Notes: a model not told the origin generated them from the letters alone. 56,204 nucleotides of DNA from OLB7 sp966250335 (GCA_966250335.1 CBINGZ010000040.1:1-56204), one strand, 5' to 3'; shown: positions 35,832 to 45,265, counted from the stretch's first letter. Numbers and translations: made by a program.

Positions 35832-36332
35832 TTACTTCATCGCCGGAAGAATCTTGTCGCCGACGAACGGCACCTTCAGCAGGGCGTCCTTGTAGTCGGG
35901 GCGGAGATTCTTGACCATGTACTGCGGGTCGTGCATCATCGTCTTGGCGTTCGGCACCTTCACTTCGATCTGGGCGACGTCGTACTTCATGTAGTACGTT
36001 CCCCAGACGATCTTGTCGGCTCCGAGAGCCTGGGCCACCTGCCATACGTCGTTCTCGTAGCTGGGGCTTTTCACATCCACGTTCAGCGCCAGCATCTGAT
36101 CCCGCACATCATCCATCGGGACAACATGAAAGATCGTCTCCGACTCCGGCTTCAGCAGGAAGTAGGCGTACAGGGAGTCGGCAAAGTTCCACGAAAGATC
36201 GTCGTACACGACTTCACCGGTCAGGTTCTTGAACGGGAAGATGGCAACGGTAACCGGTTTTGCGCCCTGTGCGTGGGTGATTCCGGCTGCCAGAACGAGG
36301 AGGGCTGCAATGGAGAAGAGATAGCGTTTCAT
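35832..36332 (-). CDS. periplasmic protein with TolB/CsgG-like N-terminal fold
   Basis: 166 residues with a signal peptide (YLFSIAALLVLAAGITHAQ). The mature part begins PVTVAIFPFKNLTGEVVYDD and includes FADSLYAYFLLKPES, DVRDQMLALNVDVKSPSYEN and VAQALGADKIVWGTYYMKY. The order 'AIFPFxN', a helix, 'VxxMDDVRDxM' and 'ALGADxIVxGxY' is typical of TolB-N/CsgG/GNA1162-like periplasmic domains that sense or assemble at the outer membrane. It lacks a propeller. The last 45 residues are basic and specific to it. It stands alone with a strong terminator, so it is likely well expressed. Confidence 0.7.
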   Translation of the reverse strand: MKRYLFSIAALLVLAAGITHAQGAKPVTVAIFPFKNLTGEVVYDDLSWNFADSLYAYFLLKPESETIFHVVPMDDVRDQMLALNVDVKSPSYENDVWQVAQALGADKIVWGTYYMKYDVAQIEVKVPNAKTMMHDPQYMVKNLRPDYKDALLKVPFVGDKILPAMK

Positions 36333-36635
36333 GGTTCCCTCGAAGGTTATGTGCAGTTACATGCCCGATGTATGTTGCCGACAGTGCTGATCACAACAGT
36401 GTTGATGTCGGATACGTTTCACGCGGATTGATCCGGGTCGATCGTCGGGAGGCGCGAAACGGGGGCCGATCAGCTCCCGGCGGAGTGCGCCGAAAGCGAT
36501 TCAGGGGGATTGGAAGCAGTTACCGGCAGGACGTTTAATCGACCGGGGAATTTCCCCGCCGAACGCCGGGCCCCAAGGTGCGAAAAACATCGCTACCGAC
36601 CAAGAGCCTTGCGGGATGTTCGACGGGGGAGGCCG
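36333..36635. other. intergenic region upstream of the TolB-like gene
   Basis: 303 bases between ddl (ending at 36636) and the TolB-like gene, both on the minus strand. It contains cggggaatttccccg at 36543-36557, a near-perfect short palindrome, and caacactgttgtgatcag near 36385-36410 with an inverted AACA/TGTT pair. No promoter box fits and no gene was found. Confidence 0.35.
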
Positions 36636-37661
36636 TCACGATTCCACGCCGCTCTTCTTCTCCAGCGCCAGCGCCACGATCCGTTCGCAGAGTTCGGCGA
36701 ATCCGATGCCGGCCGCGGCCGCGGCCTTCGGCACCAGGCTGGTGGCGGTCATGCCGGGGAGCGTGTTCACCTCCAGACAGAAGGGGACGCCGTCCGGGTC
36801 CAGACGGAAGTCGACGCGGCTGTAGCCTCCGCAGCCGAGCGAGACGTGGGCCCGCCGCGCAAGCTCCCGGATCTCCTCCTCGGCCGCGCGCGACAGGTCG
36901 GCGGGGCAGAAATAGTCGGTCATGCCGGCCGTGTACTTGTTGCGGTAGTCGTAGATCCCCTTCTTCGGCCTGATCTCCACCACCGGCAGGCTCTCCTCCC
37001 CCAGCATCGCCACGGTCAGTTCACGTCCCTCGATATATTCCTCGAAGAGGACCGAGGAGGAGTATCGGAGCGCGAGTTCATAGGCGGCCGTCAGGTCCTC
37101 CTCCCGCTCCACGATCGTCAGCCCGACGGTCGAGCCGCCGTCGTTCGGCTTCACCACGACAGGATAGGAGGCGTGGTTGTCGACGTTGCCGCGGATCTCC
37201 GCCTCCGTGGCGTCGGGGCCGAGCTGGAAGCCGCGCGGCGTCGGGATATCGTATGTTCCCATCACCCGTTTCGACATCCCCTTGTCCATCGCCAGGGCGG
37301 AAGCGAGGACGTTGGAGCCGGTGTAGGGGATCCCCCGCAGCTCCAGCAGCGCCTGCACCGTGCCGTCCTCCCCCGGCACGCCGTGGAGCGCCAGAAACGC
37401 GATATCGAGATCATCCGGAAGCGATTCGACGGCCTGCACGATCGCGGCGTTCGAGTAACCGGCCAGTTCCTCCGGAGAGGGGGCCGTCTCGGTCGGGAGC
37501 ACCAGATCGCCGAGCGATATGCGCGAGTCACGTCCGAGGGCGATATCGTAGATCGATACATCGTGTCCGGCCGCGATGAGCGCCTCCGCTATTCCCTTGC
37601 CGCTTGCCATCGAAACATATCGCTCCGATGATGTACCGCCGAGAAGCACTGCTATCTTCAT
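36636..37661 (-). CDS. ddl: D-alanine--D-alanine ligase
   Basis: 341 residues; ATP-grasp enzyme that makes D-Ala-D-Ala for peptidoglycan. The N-terminal domain begins MKIAVLLGGTSSERYVSMAS with the Glu-containing GGTSSER loop. LALHGVPGEDGTVQALLELR is the D-Ala-binding HG-GEDGT motif. The ATP-grasp part has PVVVKPNDGGSTVGLTIV, VLFEEYIEGRELTVAML and CGGYSRVDFRLDPDG, and FCLEVNTLPGMTATSLVPK supplies the magnesium ligands and the omega-loop end. Length and motifs are normal. The gene is alone, not in a dcw cluster. TTGCGGGA-type Shine-Dalgarno sequence is absent. Confidence 0.96.
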   Translation of the reverse strand: MKIAVLLGGTSSERYVSMASGKGIAEALIAAGHDVSIYDIALGRDSRISLGDLVLPTETAPSPEELAGYSNAAIVQAVESLPDDLDIAFLALHGVPGEDGTVQALLELRGIPYTGSNVLASALAMDKGMSKRVMGTYDIPTPRGFQLGPDATEAEIRGNVDNHASYPVVVKPNDGGSTVGLTIVEREEDLTAAYELALRYSSSVLFEEYIEGRELTVAMLGEESLPVVEIRPKKGIYDYRNKYTAGMTDYFCPADLSRAAEEEIRELARRAHVSLGCGGYSRVDFRLDPDGVPFCLEVNTLPGMTATSLVPKAAAAAGIGFAELCERIVALALEKKSGVES

Positions 37662-37754
37662 TCAGTTGACATCCTGTTGTATCATTACGCGAACGGTCCG
37701 CAGCGGGACCGTTCAGAAAGAACATGTGGGGGGAGGGGGAGCGATCGGAATCGG

Positions 37755-40634
37755 TCATCTCGACGTCCTGAACTCCACGCGCCTGTTGCGCGCGCGCCCC
37801 TCGTAGGTGCGGTTCGGGGCGATCGGCACGGTCTCCCCGTATCCGCGCGCGCTCAGCCTGGAGCGGTCGATCCCCTTCGACACGAAATACTCCAGCACCG
37901 CGTCGGCGCGCTTCTCGGAGAGCCCCATGTTGTAGCGGTCGTCCCCGTTCGCATCGGTATGCGCCCCGATTTCCACGCGCATCTCCGGGTAGCGTTTCAC
38001 GAACTCCACCACGTTGTCGAGCACCGGCCAGCTCTCCTTCCTGATCCTCCATTTGTCGTTGTCGAAGAAGATGCTGGCGCTGAGGCTCGTGTCGAGCGTC
38101 GGCGGCGCGGTGACGATCGGCGGCGGTTCGACCGGGGGGATCGGGGCCCCCAGGTCGCTGCTCAGGATCAGATCCTGGCGGATTCTTGTGCCGGGCTCCA
38201 CATCGCGGGCGTCGAGCGCCGTCACGAACGGCCGGTAGCCGGGGGCGATCGGGGTCACCCTGTAGGTGGCCCCCTCCTTGATCGTCGTTTCGTAGTAGCC
38301 GGAGGGGTCGGTCCGGATCATGGCGACGATCTGCGAGGTGGAGGCATCGACGATATCGATCCCCGCCGCCACGGGCCGGTCGAGCTCGTCGCGCACATAT
38401 CCGGCCACCGTCGTGGGGCTCCGTTCCAGGACGAAATCGCGCGTGACGGTATCCCCCGTTCGTATCGAACTGAGATCGAGTGAATCGGACTTCGGCCTGA
38501 ACCGTTCGGCGTTGATCTGCACGGTGTAGCGCATCCCCTCGGCGATCCCTATTCTGAAGGAGCCGTCGGCCTCGGTCTCCACGTCGCGGAGCCTGTTGCC
38601 GAGGGTGTCGCGAAGGAGGAGCTGGGCGCGCACGGGGCGGCCCGCCGCGTCGCGGACAACGCCCCGCAGGGTCGCCACCGGTTCGGCGACCCCTGCTTCC
38701 GCCCGCGACAGTCGCGACCTGTAGACCAGCTTGTAGCTGGTGGTGATATCGGTGCCGATATCATCGAGGATCGTGTTGAACCGGCTGCTGATGTTGTACT
38801 CGCGCCCGAGGGTCAGGCGGGTCATCACGGCGCTGTTGTTCCGGCAGGGGTTCATGATGGTGTAGAGCCGCGCGGAGCTCCTCCAGAGCATCTCCGTCAG
38901 GTCGGTCTCGGTCAGCCGGGCGTTGTCCTGCACGACCCAGTCGTCGGTGATCATGATGAAGACCCGCTGGGCGTCGGGACGGAAGTTCATGGCGGCGGCA
39001 TCCTTCAGGGCAAGGGTGGAGACCTCGTCGTTCCCGATCGGGGCGGCTCCGGCGACGAACCGGCGGAACTCTTCCAGGTCGGCCGTGGGATGGAGCGTAT
39101 CATAGACGATCGATCCGAAGAGGACGCCGCCGATACGGTAGTCGGCCCCCCGTTCCTCCATATTCCGCACGAAGCTCTGGACGTTGTTCTGCACCGAGAT
39201 GATCTTATCCCCCATGCTCCCCGAGCAGTCCATCAGCAGGACGATATCGACCGGGACGGAGGCGGTTGCGTCGATGGGGCGGACGGAGACGATCTCCATC
39301 GTTGAATCGCGGAACGAGAAATCGTTCCGGCCGAGTTCCGGCACCGACCGTCCCGCGCCGTCGGTCACCTGCATGATGACCGAGACGAGCGGGAACCCGG
39401 AGTTGTCGATCCTGTTGATCCCGATGCCGTATCCCTGTCTGGAGACGATCGCCAGCGAGTCGCCGGCGATCAGTTCCCGGCTCGGGACCGAGCGGGAGTA
39501 ATATCGCCGTCCGATCTCCTTGAGAAGTTCGGCGGGATCGGGGGAGATCTGATCGAGCTTCTGGGAGAGCCGCAGGTACGGCCCCCCGGCCCGGTACACC
39601 AGATCGACAAGAGCCGGGGCGCTCTCGAAGTTCATCGGGCTTCCCGGCAGGCACGACTTGACGACGGCATCGTGCGACGCGGTTGCATCCAGCGTCGGGA
39701 ACTTGTAGTCGAGTCCCTCCGGCACGTACGACCTGTCGGGCGCCCATCCCTGCGCCGAGGGGGGACGATATCGCGCTGCGACAGGCTTCACGGTGTCCGA
39801 CGGATCGAACGAGTAGCGCGCGAAGGCGACGCCGCCGCCGAAGGGAGGATCGAACTCCGATCCGAAAACGCCGATGACTCCGCCGCTCACTTCCGGGTAG
39901 ATCAGTTCGACGCCGAACTTGTACACCCCGTTGAGGAAGTCGGCGCCGGCGCTGAGGACAAGGTTCCATTTGGGGATGTCGGCGCTGGCGCCGATCGAGA
40001 AGGCGACGTCGGAGGTTCTGCCGTCGGCCCGGCTTCTATCGTAACTGATGTTCGTATGAATCCCTCCCCATCCCGTGCCGCGCACCGCGCCGCTCAGATC
40101 GAAGAGGGGGGCATTCCCATTGTTCGCCGTGATGTTGGCGGCGGTGAACCCTGCGTAGAGGGTCGGCAGCAGGCGGGCTGTGGCGCCGAGCGTGTACTCG
40201 CCGGTGGAGAAGAATTCATCCCGCTCGGGGCCGTCTCTGAACGCGGCGGCGGCTCCCAGCCAGAGGCCGTCGGTGAGCCGCAGGCCGTATCCGGTTCTGT
40301 ACGATGTATAGGAGGTCGAATCTCCGTCGAAGAACCCGGAGGTTCCCATCGCCAGCGGTCCGACCTTGGCGAAGAGGGCGTAGCGCATCTGCGCGGCCGT
40401 CAGCTCTCCGTCGAACCCGATCCCGGCCAGCATGTCGTACGTCCGCAGCTCGGAGCTGACCCCCAGCAGGGCCGGGTTCCATCCGATCGAGGTGACGTCG
40501 TTCAGCCTGGCATAGCGGCGGTTGGTGAGCTGGTCGGGGGAGATCGGCGCCTGCCCGTGCGCGGGCACGACGATTCCGGCCGAGACGAGAGCCGTCGACA
40601 GGAAGCGGAGAAGAAGCGGGCCGAGCCTGAACAT
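37755..40634 (-). CDS. vWA-OmpA fusion protein with N-terminal barrel-like region and two carboxypeptidase-regulatory-like domains
   Basis: 959 residues from ATG 40634, giving a normal signal peptide (LLLRFLSTALVSAGIVVPAHGQ); ATG 40700 would add 22 basic residues. Residues ~30-300 look like a PorV/PorQ-type barrel (ITANNGNAPLFDLSGAVRGT, VPKWNLVLSAGADFLNG). A vWA domain follows (~450-640): DIVLLMDCSGSMGDKIIS with the MIDAS DxSxS. Then two CarboxypepD_reg-like domains: LRGVVRDAAGRPVRAQLLLR and VAGYVRDELDRPVAAGIDIV. The C-terminal OmpA domain has SIFFDNDKWRIRKESWPVL, VEIGAHTDANGDDRYNMGLS and RRVEFRTSR. This order is a rare single-chain combination. It probably anchors a surface or T9SS-associated assembly to peptidoglycan. 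Confidence 0.85.
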   Translation of the reverse strand: MFRLGPLLLRFLSTALVSAGIVVPAHGQAPISPDQLTNRRYARLNDVTSIGWNPALLGVSSELRTYDMLAGIGFDGELTAAQMRYALFAKVGPLAMGTSGFFDGDSTSYTSYRTGYGLRLTDGLWLGAAAAFRDGPERDEFFSTGEYTLGATARLLPTLYAGFTAANITANNGNAPLFDLSGAVRGTGWGGIHTNISYDRSRADGRTSDVAFSIGASADIPKWNLVLSAGADFLNGVYKFGVELIYPEVSGGVIGVFGSEFDPPFGGGVAFARYSFDPSDTVKPVAARYRPPSAQGWAPDRSYVPEGLDYKFPTLDATASHDAVVKSCLPGSPMNFESAPALVDLVYRAGGPYLRLSQKLDQISPDPAELLKEIGRRYYSRSVPSRELIAGDSLAIVSRQGYGIGINRIDNSGFPLVSVIMQVTDGAGRSVPELGRNDFSFRDSTMEIVSVRPIDATASVPVDIVLLMDCSGSMGDKIISVQNNVQSFVRNMEERGADYRIGGVLFGSIVYDTLHPTADLEEFRRFVAGAAPIGNDEVSTLALKDAAAMNFRPDAQRVFIMITDDWVVQDNARLTETDLTEMLWRSSARLYTIMNPCRNNSAVMTRLTLGREYNISSRFNTILDDIGTDITTSYKLVYRSRLSRAEAGVAEPVATLRGVVRDAAGRPVRAQLLLRDTLGNRLRDVETEADGSFRIGIAEGMRYTVQINAERFRPKSDSLDLSSIRTGDTVTRDFVLERSPTTVAGYVRDELDRPVAAGIDIVDASTSQIVAMIRTDPSGYYETTIKEGATYRVTPIAPGYRPFVTALDARDVEPGTRIRQDLILSSDLGAPIPPVEPPPIVTAPPTLDTSLSASIFFDNDKWRIRKESWPVLDNVVEFVKRYPEMRVEIGAHTDANGDDRYNMGLSEKRADAVLEYFVSKGIDRSRLSARGYGETVPIAPNRTYEGRARNRRVEFRTSR

Positions 40635-40916
40635 GCGGTTCCGGCGCGCCGTGGGGGCGACCGCATGACGGAACTGACGATGCAGGGGGTTAGAGGACAT
40701 TAACGGATGGACGCGGTTGGACGTGTTGCGTTCGCATGTACGCCAAGTAAAACAAATATCCGGGAACCGTGAAAGAGTTGAATCGTATTCCCGACGATTT
40801 CATCTCTCGGTAAGACGCTCTTTCCCCGCCGGTAATGCCGCGGTATGCGCGGCATGCGCCGAATCCGTACCTTCCCGCTTCACTCAATGCATGTACAACC
40901 AATCCATTCGGAAGCC

Positions 40917-42125
40917 ATGTCCGATCTGACTCCCTCCGACTTTCTTGCGGCCGCCCGGCGGCGGACCGAGCGCCTCGTCGAGATACGCCGTACCCTTCAC
41001 GCGAACCCTGAACTTGCGTTCGAGGAGTTCGAAACCTCGGCGCTGGTGCAGTCGGTCCTCGCCGAACTGGAGATCGAAGCGAGGACCGGGGTGGCGCAGA
41101 CCGGTGTCGTCGGGGTGCTGCGCGGGGGGCTGGCGACCGATTCCACCCGCTGCGTGGCGCTCCGTGGGGATATGGACGCGCTCCCGATCCAGGAGGAGAC
41201 CGGCCTCCCCTTCGCCTCCAGAAATCCCGGCAAGATGCACGCCTGCGGCCACGACTCCCATACCACGATGGCGCTCGGGGCGGCGATGATCCTTGCCGAA
41301 CTGCGCGACAGGATCCCCGGAACCGTCAAGTTCCTGCTGCAGCCGAGCGAGGAGAAGCTCCCCGGCGGCGCCTCCGTCATGATCGCCGACGGCGCGCTGG
41401 AGGACCCGAAGGTCGACGTCGTCTTCGGCCAGCATGTCGCCCCGATGGCTCCGGCCGGGGCCGTCGGATTCCATCCCGGCGCGATGATGGCCTCCGCCGA
41501 TGAAATCTACATTACGATCAGAGGGAGGAGCGGCCATGCGGCGATGCCCCATATCTCCATCGATCCGGTGCTGACCGCGTGCGAGGTGGTGGTCGCTCTG
41601 CAGAAGATCATCAGCCGGACGATCGATCCCTTCAAGCCCGGGGTCCTGACGATCGGGAAGATCGAAGGGGGATCGGCGACCAACATCATTCCGGACGAGG
41701 TGAAGCTGCTCGGAACCGTCCGCGCAATGGACGAGGAGTGGCGCCGGGCGACGCACACGAGGATCGAGGATATCATCAAGGGGGTCTGCATGGGGAGCGG
41801 CTGCGAGTACGATCTGGAGATCAGGCTCGGCTATCCGGCGCTCAACAACGATCCCTGGGCGACCGGGTTCGCGCGCGAGTCGGCGCAGGCGATGCTCGGC
41901 GGCCATGCGGTGTTCGACGCCCCGCCGATGATGGGGGCGGAGGATTTCGCCTACTACCTGGAGAAGGTCCCCGGCAGCTTCTGGTGGATCGGCGCGGGAA
42001 CCCCGGAGCAGGGGTGCGTCGCCGGGCTCCATAACGGCAAATTCACCATCAACGAGAGCATTCTGCCGGTGGGAAGCGCGCTGATGGCGTGGGTCGCCTA
42101 CAGATACTTATCGCAGGGATCGTAA
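40917..42125 (+). CDS. M20 family metallopeptidase / N-acyl-amino-acid amidohydrolase
   Basis: 402 residues from ATG 40917; the frame is open to 40845 but that extension is not conserved-looking. Cytoplasmic amidohydrolase that splits N-acyl or short peptide bonds. It has the M20D pattern: RRTLHANPELAFEEFET, ALRGDMDALPIQEETGLPF, the zinc ligands in GKMHACGHDSHTTMALGAAM, LLQPSEEKLPGGASVMIADG, VVFGQHVAPM, the dimerisation domain (ITIRGRSGHAAMPHISIDP), and GAEDFAYYLEKVPGSFWWIG near the end. Hippurate hydrolase, indole-3-acetyl-aspartate hydrolase and N-acetyl-diaminopimelate deacetylase all share this pattern, so the substrate is open. No operon partner. Confidence 0.92.
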   Translation: MSDLTPSDFLAAARRRTERLVEIRRTLHANPELAFEEFETSALVQSVLAELEIEARTGVAQTGVVGVLRGGLATDSTRCVALRGDMDALPIQEETGLPFASRNPGKMHACGHDSHTTMALGAAMILAELRDRIPGTVKFLLQPSEEKLPGGASVMIADGALEDPKVDVVFGQHVAPMAPAGAVGFHPGAMMASADEIYITIRGRSGHAAMPHISIDPVLTACEVVVALQKIISRTIDPFKPGVLTIGKIEGGSATNIIPDEVKLLGTVRAMDEEWRRATHTRIEDIIKGVCMGSGCEYDLEIRLGYPALNNDPWATGFARESAQAMLGGHAVFDAPPMMGAEDFAYYLEKVPGSFWWIGAGTPEQGCVAGLHNGKFTINESILPVGSALMAWVAYRYLSQGS

Positions 42126-42307
42126 CCCTTTCGGCCGCCGCGAGTGTCAATAGTTGCATCACCGGAACCGACCCCGTATGGGGTATGTTCTCTGGAAATG
42201 AGAGCGGGTGGAAGGAGAGATGAGAGTTGGCGGCGGGAATCCTCCTGCTCTATATTCCGATATAATTGTTCCGGTGCAAGGAACGCAATTCAATTGGAGA
42301 TAGAGCG

Positions 42308-42475
42308 ATGGCACGCAAGATTGAATTCACGCGCGGCGGCGACGGTCGTATACTGCTGTCCCGCAAGGATGCCTCGCTGCATCATGGATCGGATGCCGGT
42401 GAAACACTGATATGGATCACCGGCGCGGTTATCGTGGGACTCTCGATGAGCATCGCGGTGGCCGGCTGGTTCTGA
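42308..42475 (+). CDS. 55-residue single-pass membrane protein
   Basis: ATG 42308, with TTGGAG about ten bases upstream. The product begins MARKIEFTRGGDGRILLSRK, then a Ser/His/Asp-rich stretch, and ends in one strong hydrophobic segment (LIWITGAVIVGLSMSIAVAG). The N-terminus is basic and should stay inside. The size and layout fit small membrane proteins that regulate or stabilise a larger complex. A hairpin terminator follows at 42572-42610, so it is a complete single-gene unit. No family recognised. Confidence 0.6.
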   Translation: MARKIEFTRGGDGRILLSRKDASLHHGSDAGETLIWITGAVIVGLSMSIAVAGWF

Positions 42476-42571
42476 CGGCGAGAGCAGGATTTCTACTGAA
42501 TTTCAGCAGGAAGATATATCATAATAGATGATTCCGACGGTGCCCGGCCCCCGAGGCATCGACCGGGAAAA

Positions 42572-42610
42572 CGAAACAGCGAAGTCGATCATGTCGGCTT
42601 CGCTGTTTCG
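42572..42610. terminator. bidirectional hairpin terminator
   Basis: A perfect 13-bp stem (cgaaacagcgaag / cttcgctgtttcg) with a 13-base loop lies between convergent genes ending at 42475 and 42645; tttc follows on the plus strand. Confidence 0.8.
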
Positions 42611-42644
42611 TTTCATCCTCTGTTCTTTTCAGGAAGGATCGCGA

Positions 42645-44045
42645 TCAGAGTCGCGCACGGCGTCCCCGCAGCCGTTCGGCGGCCTCGTACTCGCGGTGCA
42701 GCCGTTCGAAGCTGTAGATCCCTTCCCCCTCCTCGTTCAGCTCGACGCTTCCCCGCAGCTCCAGCACCAGCTCCCCCAGAATTGTCGCGACCTGATCCTG
42801 TTTCAGTTCCTTGTCGCCGGTGGAGACCAGCGAGAAATAGATCTGGGAGGCGGTGGCGTGCCAGAGTCCCTGCTGGAAGATCGCCCGCATCACCTTCTTC
42901 TTTCTGTTGCGCGCCAGCCGTTCCGCCTCCTTCTTCCGCGCGATGCCGAGGCGGAGCAGGGAGAGGCCGAGATAGATGATCGAAAAGATGATCGGGATAT
43001 AGCCGAGCAGGATCGCCGCGAAGCCGGTCCCGAAGAAGGGAGCGAACTCCGCCAGCCGCTCCAGGCCGGCCGCCAGGAGAAATCCCCCCATCGCCATCGT
43101 GAAGAGGACCATGCCGATAATGATCGCGTTGCGTGTCCCGGAGTTCCCCGAGTGCTCGTACGGCGCCTCGAACTCCTCCCAGTAGGGGATCACGCGCCCT
43201 TCGGCCTTCGCCGCGCTCCCGCCGATGAAGCTCTCGAACTCTCCCACCACCACCCCTTCGTCGGTGATGGTCGGGTCGCCGTTGAAGCGGACGAGGTAGT
43301 CGGCCATCCTCTCCTCCGCCTGCTCCATGGTCCCCCCCGAAAGGGCGACGATCTCCGCCGGCGTCAGAATACCCTGCTCCGAGCGGAGGAACGTCGCCAC
43401 CTCCCTCTCGTTCTCCAGCGGGTCGGAGGGGGAACGCTCGGGGCCGAGGGCGAGATCATAGATCGCAATGATGAACGATTTCTCCTTCGTCTTCATCCCG
43501 CGCGGCGTATCGACCGTACGGTAGCGGTAACCGTGGTCGTCGAAGGCGTAGCCTCCGGAGATCGCCTTCGACCAGAAGGCGAAGCGGAGTCCCTCGGCCA
43601 TCAGATGGAGCAGGCCGCCGATCATGTTGCCGGGGCCGCGGCGATCGTCTCTGTTGTCGCGGTCGCCGGAGCTTTGCGCCACCATGAAGGCGATCAGGAT
43701 CACCAGCATCACCACGAAGTAGACGATCACCATCAGGCCGATCCAGATCTTGAAAAAGACCTTGAACCCGCGCCAGAGGGAGTCCTTCACCTCCGCCCAT
43801 TTCTCGGCGGCGGTCTTGGTCCCCCGGCGTCGCAGCGGGGTTTCGAACGCGAAAAGGATGTTCCCCTGGTCGTCGTGCGTGACGCGGGTGACGTAGAGTT
43901 CCATGAGCCGGGTCAGCGCGTCGCGCGCCTCGCCGACCGTGATGCCGGTGGCTGTGGCCGCGTCCTGCGGCGTCAGCTTGCCCCCGAGGGTGGGAAGCCG
44001 CTTCTCGACGAGCGCGAGAGCCTGTTCGGTTACTGTCTGCTTCAT
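42645..44045 (-). CDS. multi-pass membrane protein with winged-helix-like soluble parts
   Basis: 466 residues. Residues 1-50 (EQALALVEKRLPTLGGKLTP, AATATGITVGEARDALTRLM) read like a winged-helix domain. Two membrane segments follow at ~95-120 (GLMVIVYFVVMLVILIAFMV) and a soluble stretch at ~125-285 contains a second HTH-like block, LTPAEIVALSGGTMEQAEER, after FLRSEQGILTP. Two more membrane segments lie at ~305-375 (AIIIGMVLFTMAMGGFLLAA, AAILLGYIPIIFSIIYLGLS). The C-terminal ~90 residues include QIYFSLVSTGDKELKQDQVA and VELNEEGEGIYSFERLHREY. Membrane-bound winged helices are unusual. No family is recognised and the DNA-binding reading is inference. Confidence 0.7.
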   Translation of the reverse strand: MKQTVTEQALALVEKRLPTLGGKLTPQDAATATGITVGEARDALTRLMELYVTRVTHDDQGNILFAFETPLRRRGTKTAAEKWAEVKDSLWRGFKVFFKIWIGLMVIVYFVVMLVILIAFMVAQSSGDRDNRDDRRGPGNMIGGLLHLMAEGLRFAFWSKAISGGYAFDDHGYRYRTVDTPRGMKTKEKSFIIAIYDLALGPERSPSDPLENEREVATFLRSEQGILTPAEIVALSGGTMEQAEERMADYLVRFNGDPTITDEGVVVGEFESFIGGSAAKAEGRVIPYWEEFEAPYEHSGNSGTRNAIIIGMVLFTMAMGGFLLAAGLERLAEFAPFFGTGFAAILLGYIPIIFSIIYLGLSLLRLGIARKKEAERLARNRKKKVMRAIFQQGLWHATASQIYFSLVSTGDKELKQDQVATILGELVLELRGSVELNEEGEGIYSFERLHREYEAAERLRGRRARL

Positions 44046-44254
44046 GATGAAACGTTCTCTTGATCCTCCCCGCTCCGGTCGCGGCGCGGGTTCACGGCAA
44101 TGATAAGAAGCCGCCGCGACGCGTCAACATGAGGGGGCGGTTCGAACCGTGCAAATCGTCGCGGAGGATGAAACGTTCCTCATCGCTTCTTGTTTCGTCC
44201 GCCTCTTCACGATACGCTACGCGGGATGGAGCGCGAAGAACGTATCTTCACGGG

Positions 44255-45265
44255 ATGATGCAGGGACGCAGAGAGATCCACCCGGTGCTGCTCGCGGCGA
44301 TCGCCGTGATCTGCTCGTTCGGTCTGACGAGCCTGGGATCGAGTCTGGTCCTGGGAGTGATGCCGCACGAGTGGTACAGCCGTCGGATCGTCGCCGCCGT
44401 TCTCTACATGGTGCTGATGGGGGGACCGGTGATCGTGCTGGCGCGTGCCGCCGGGAACGGGAGGCTCGACATGCTCCGGCTGCGCGGCGTCTCGCCGGCC
44501 GCGATCCCCGCGGTCCTTTTCGGGGTCATGGGCCTTGTCCCGCTCCTCAACGCATATCTCGCGATACAGCATCATTATCTGCTTCCGACATGGCTTGCCG
44601 GGGAACTGCTTCGTCTCCACGGGCCGGTCACGGAGAAGCTGCTGGGGCTGCTGAGATCGAATAACGGAGGAGAACTTGCCGTCGCCCTCCTTCTGGGGGC
44701 GGTCGCGCCGGGGATAGGGGAGGAGCTTCTCTTCCGGGGATTCGTGCAGACGAACCTGGAACGGGTCACGGCCTCATGGAAGGCGATTGCGCTGACGGCG
44801 CTTCTTTTCGGCGTCGTCCATCTTCAGCCGATGATGCTGGTCCCGCTGACCTCCCTGGGGCTCTACTTCGGATATGCGGCCCGGGTCACGGGGAGCATCA
44901 TCCCCTCGATGGTCGGGCACATGGCGTACAACGGAGTCAGCACCGTCATCATCTCCACGCTGGCCGGCTTCGAGCCCGGTCGACGCTCGAGCGATATTCC
45001 TCCGGCCGATCCGGTCCCGCTTCTTCTGCTGGCGGCGATCGGACTGACCATGACCGCATGGTCGTGCCTCTGGCTCAGGAGTATCGGGAAGCGATCTGCA
45101 ATGAGAATGCGATCCGGCGTCGAACCGGGGATGGGGGAAGCCCTGCCGGTCCCGGAGGGGAGGAGCGATCCCGCCGTCGTCGAATCGTTCGGCGATGCAT
45201 CGGCCGCCCCGCTCCCTATCGACGACACAACGAACAACGACAGGAACAGGAATATCGATGGATGA
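44255..45265 (+). CDS. CPBP family intramembrane glutamic metalloprotease
   Basis: 336 residues from ATG 44255. About eight hydrophobic segments. The three CPBP (Rce1-like) motifs are present: GIGEELLFRGFVQTNLERV near residue 155 (EExxxR), LLFGVVHLQPM near 185 (FxxxH), and SMVGHMAYNGVSTV near 222 (HxxxN). Bacterial members cleave membrane-bound substrates or act in bacteriocin immunity. The final ~75 residues are a Pro/Asp/Asn-rich cytoplasmic tail. The gene overlaps the methyltransferase gene by eight bases, so the two are probably cotranscribed and coupled. Confidence 0.9.
   Translation: MMQGRREIHPVLLAAIAVICSFGLTSLGSSLVLGVMPHEWYSRRIVAAVLYMVLMGGPVIVLARAAGNGRLDMLRLRGVSPAAIPAVLFGVMGLVPLLNAYLAIQHHYLLPTWLAGELLRLHGPVTEKLLGLLRSNNGGELAVALLLGAVAPGIGEELLFRGFVQTNLERVTASWKAIALTALLFGVVHLQPMMLVPLTSLGLYFGYAARVTGSIIPSMVGHMAYNGVSTVIISTLAGFEPGRRSSDIPPADPVPLLLLAAIGLTMTAWSCLWLRSIGKRSAMRMRSGVEPGMGEALPVPEGRSDPAVVESFGDASAAPLPIDDTTNNDRNRNIDG

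Noticed and set aside
40753..40760. GATATTTG on the minus strand as promoter of the vWA-OmpA gene
   Set aside because: It is one base off the -7 consensus, and no TTG lies 19-21 bases upstream.
44129..44145. A ggttcgaacc stretch resembling a tRNA T-arm
   Set aside because: No acceptor, D or anticodon arms can be drawn around it; it is a short palindrome in a divergent gap.
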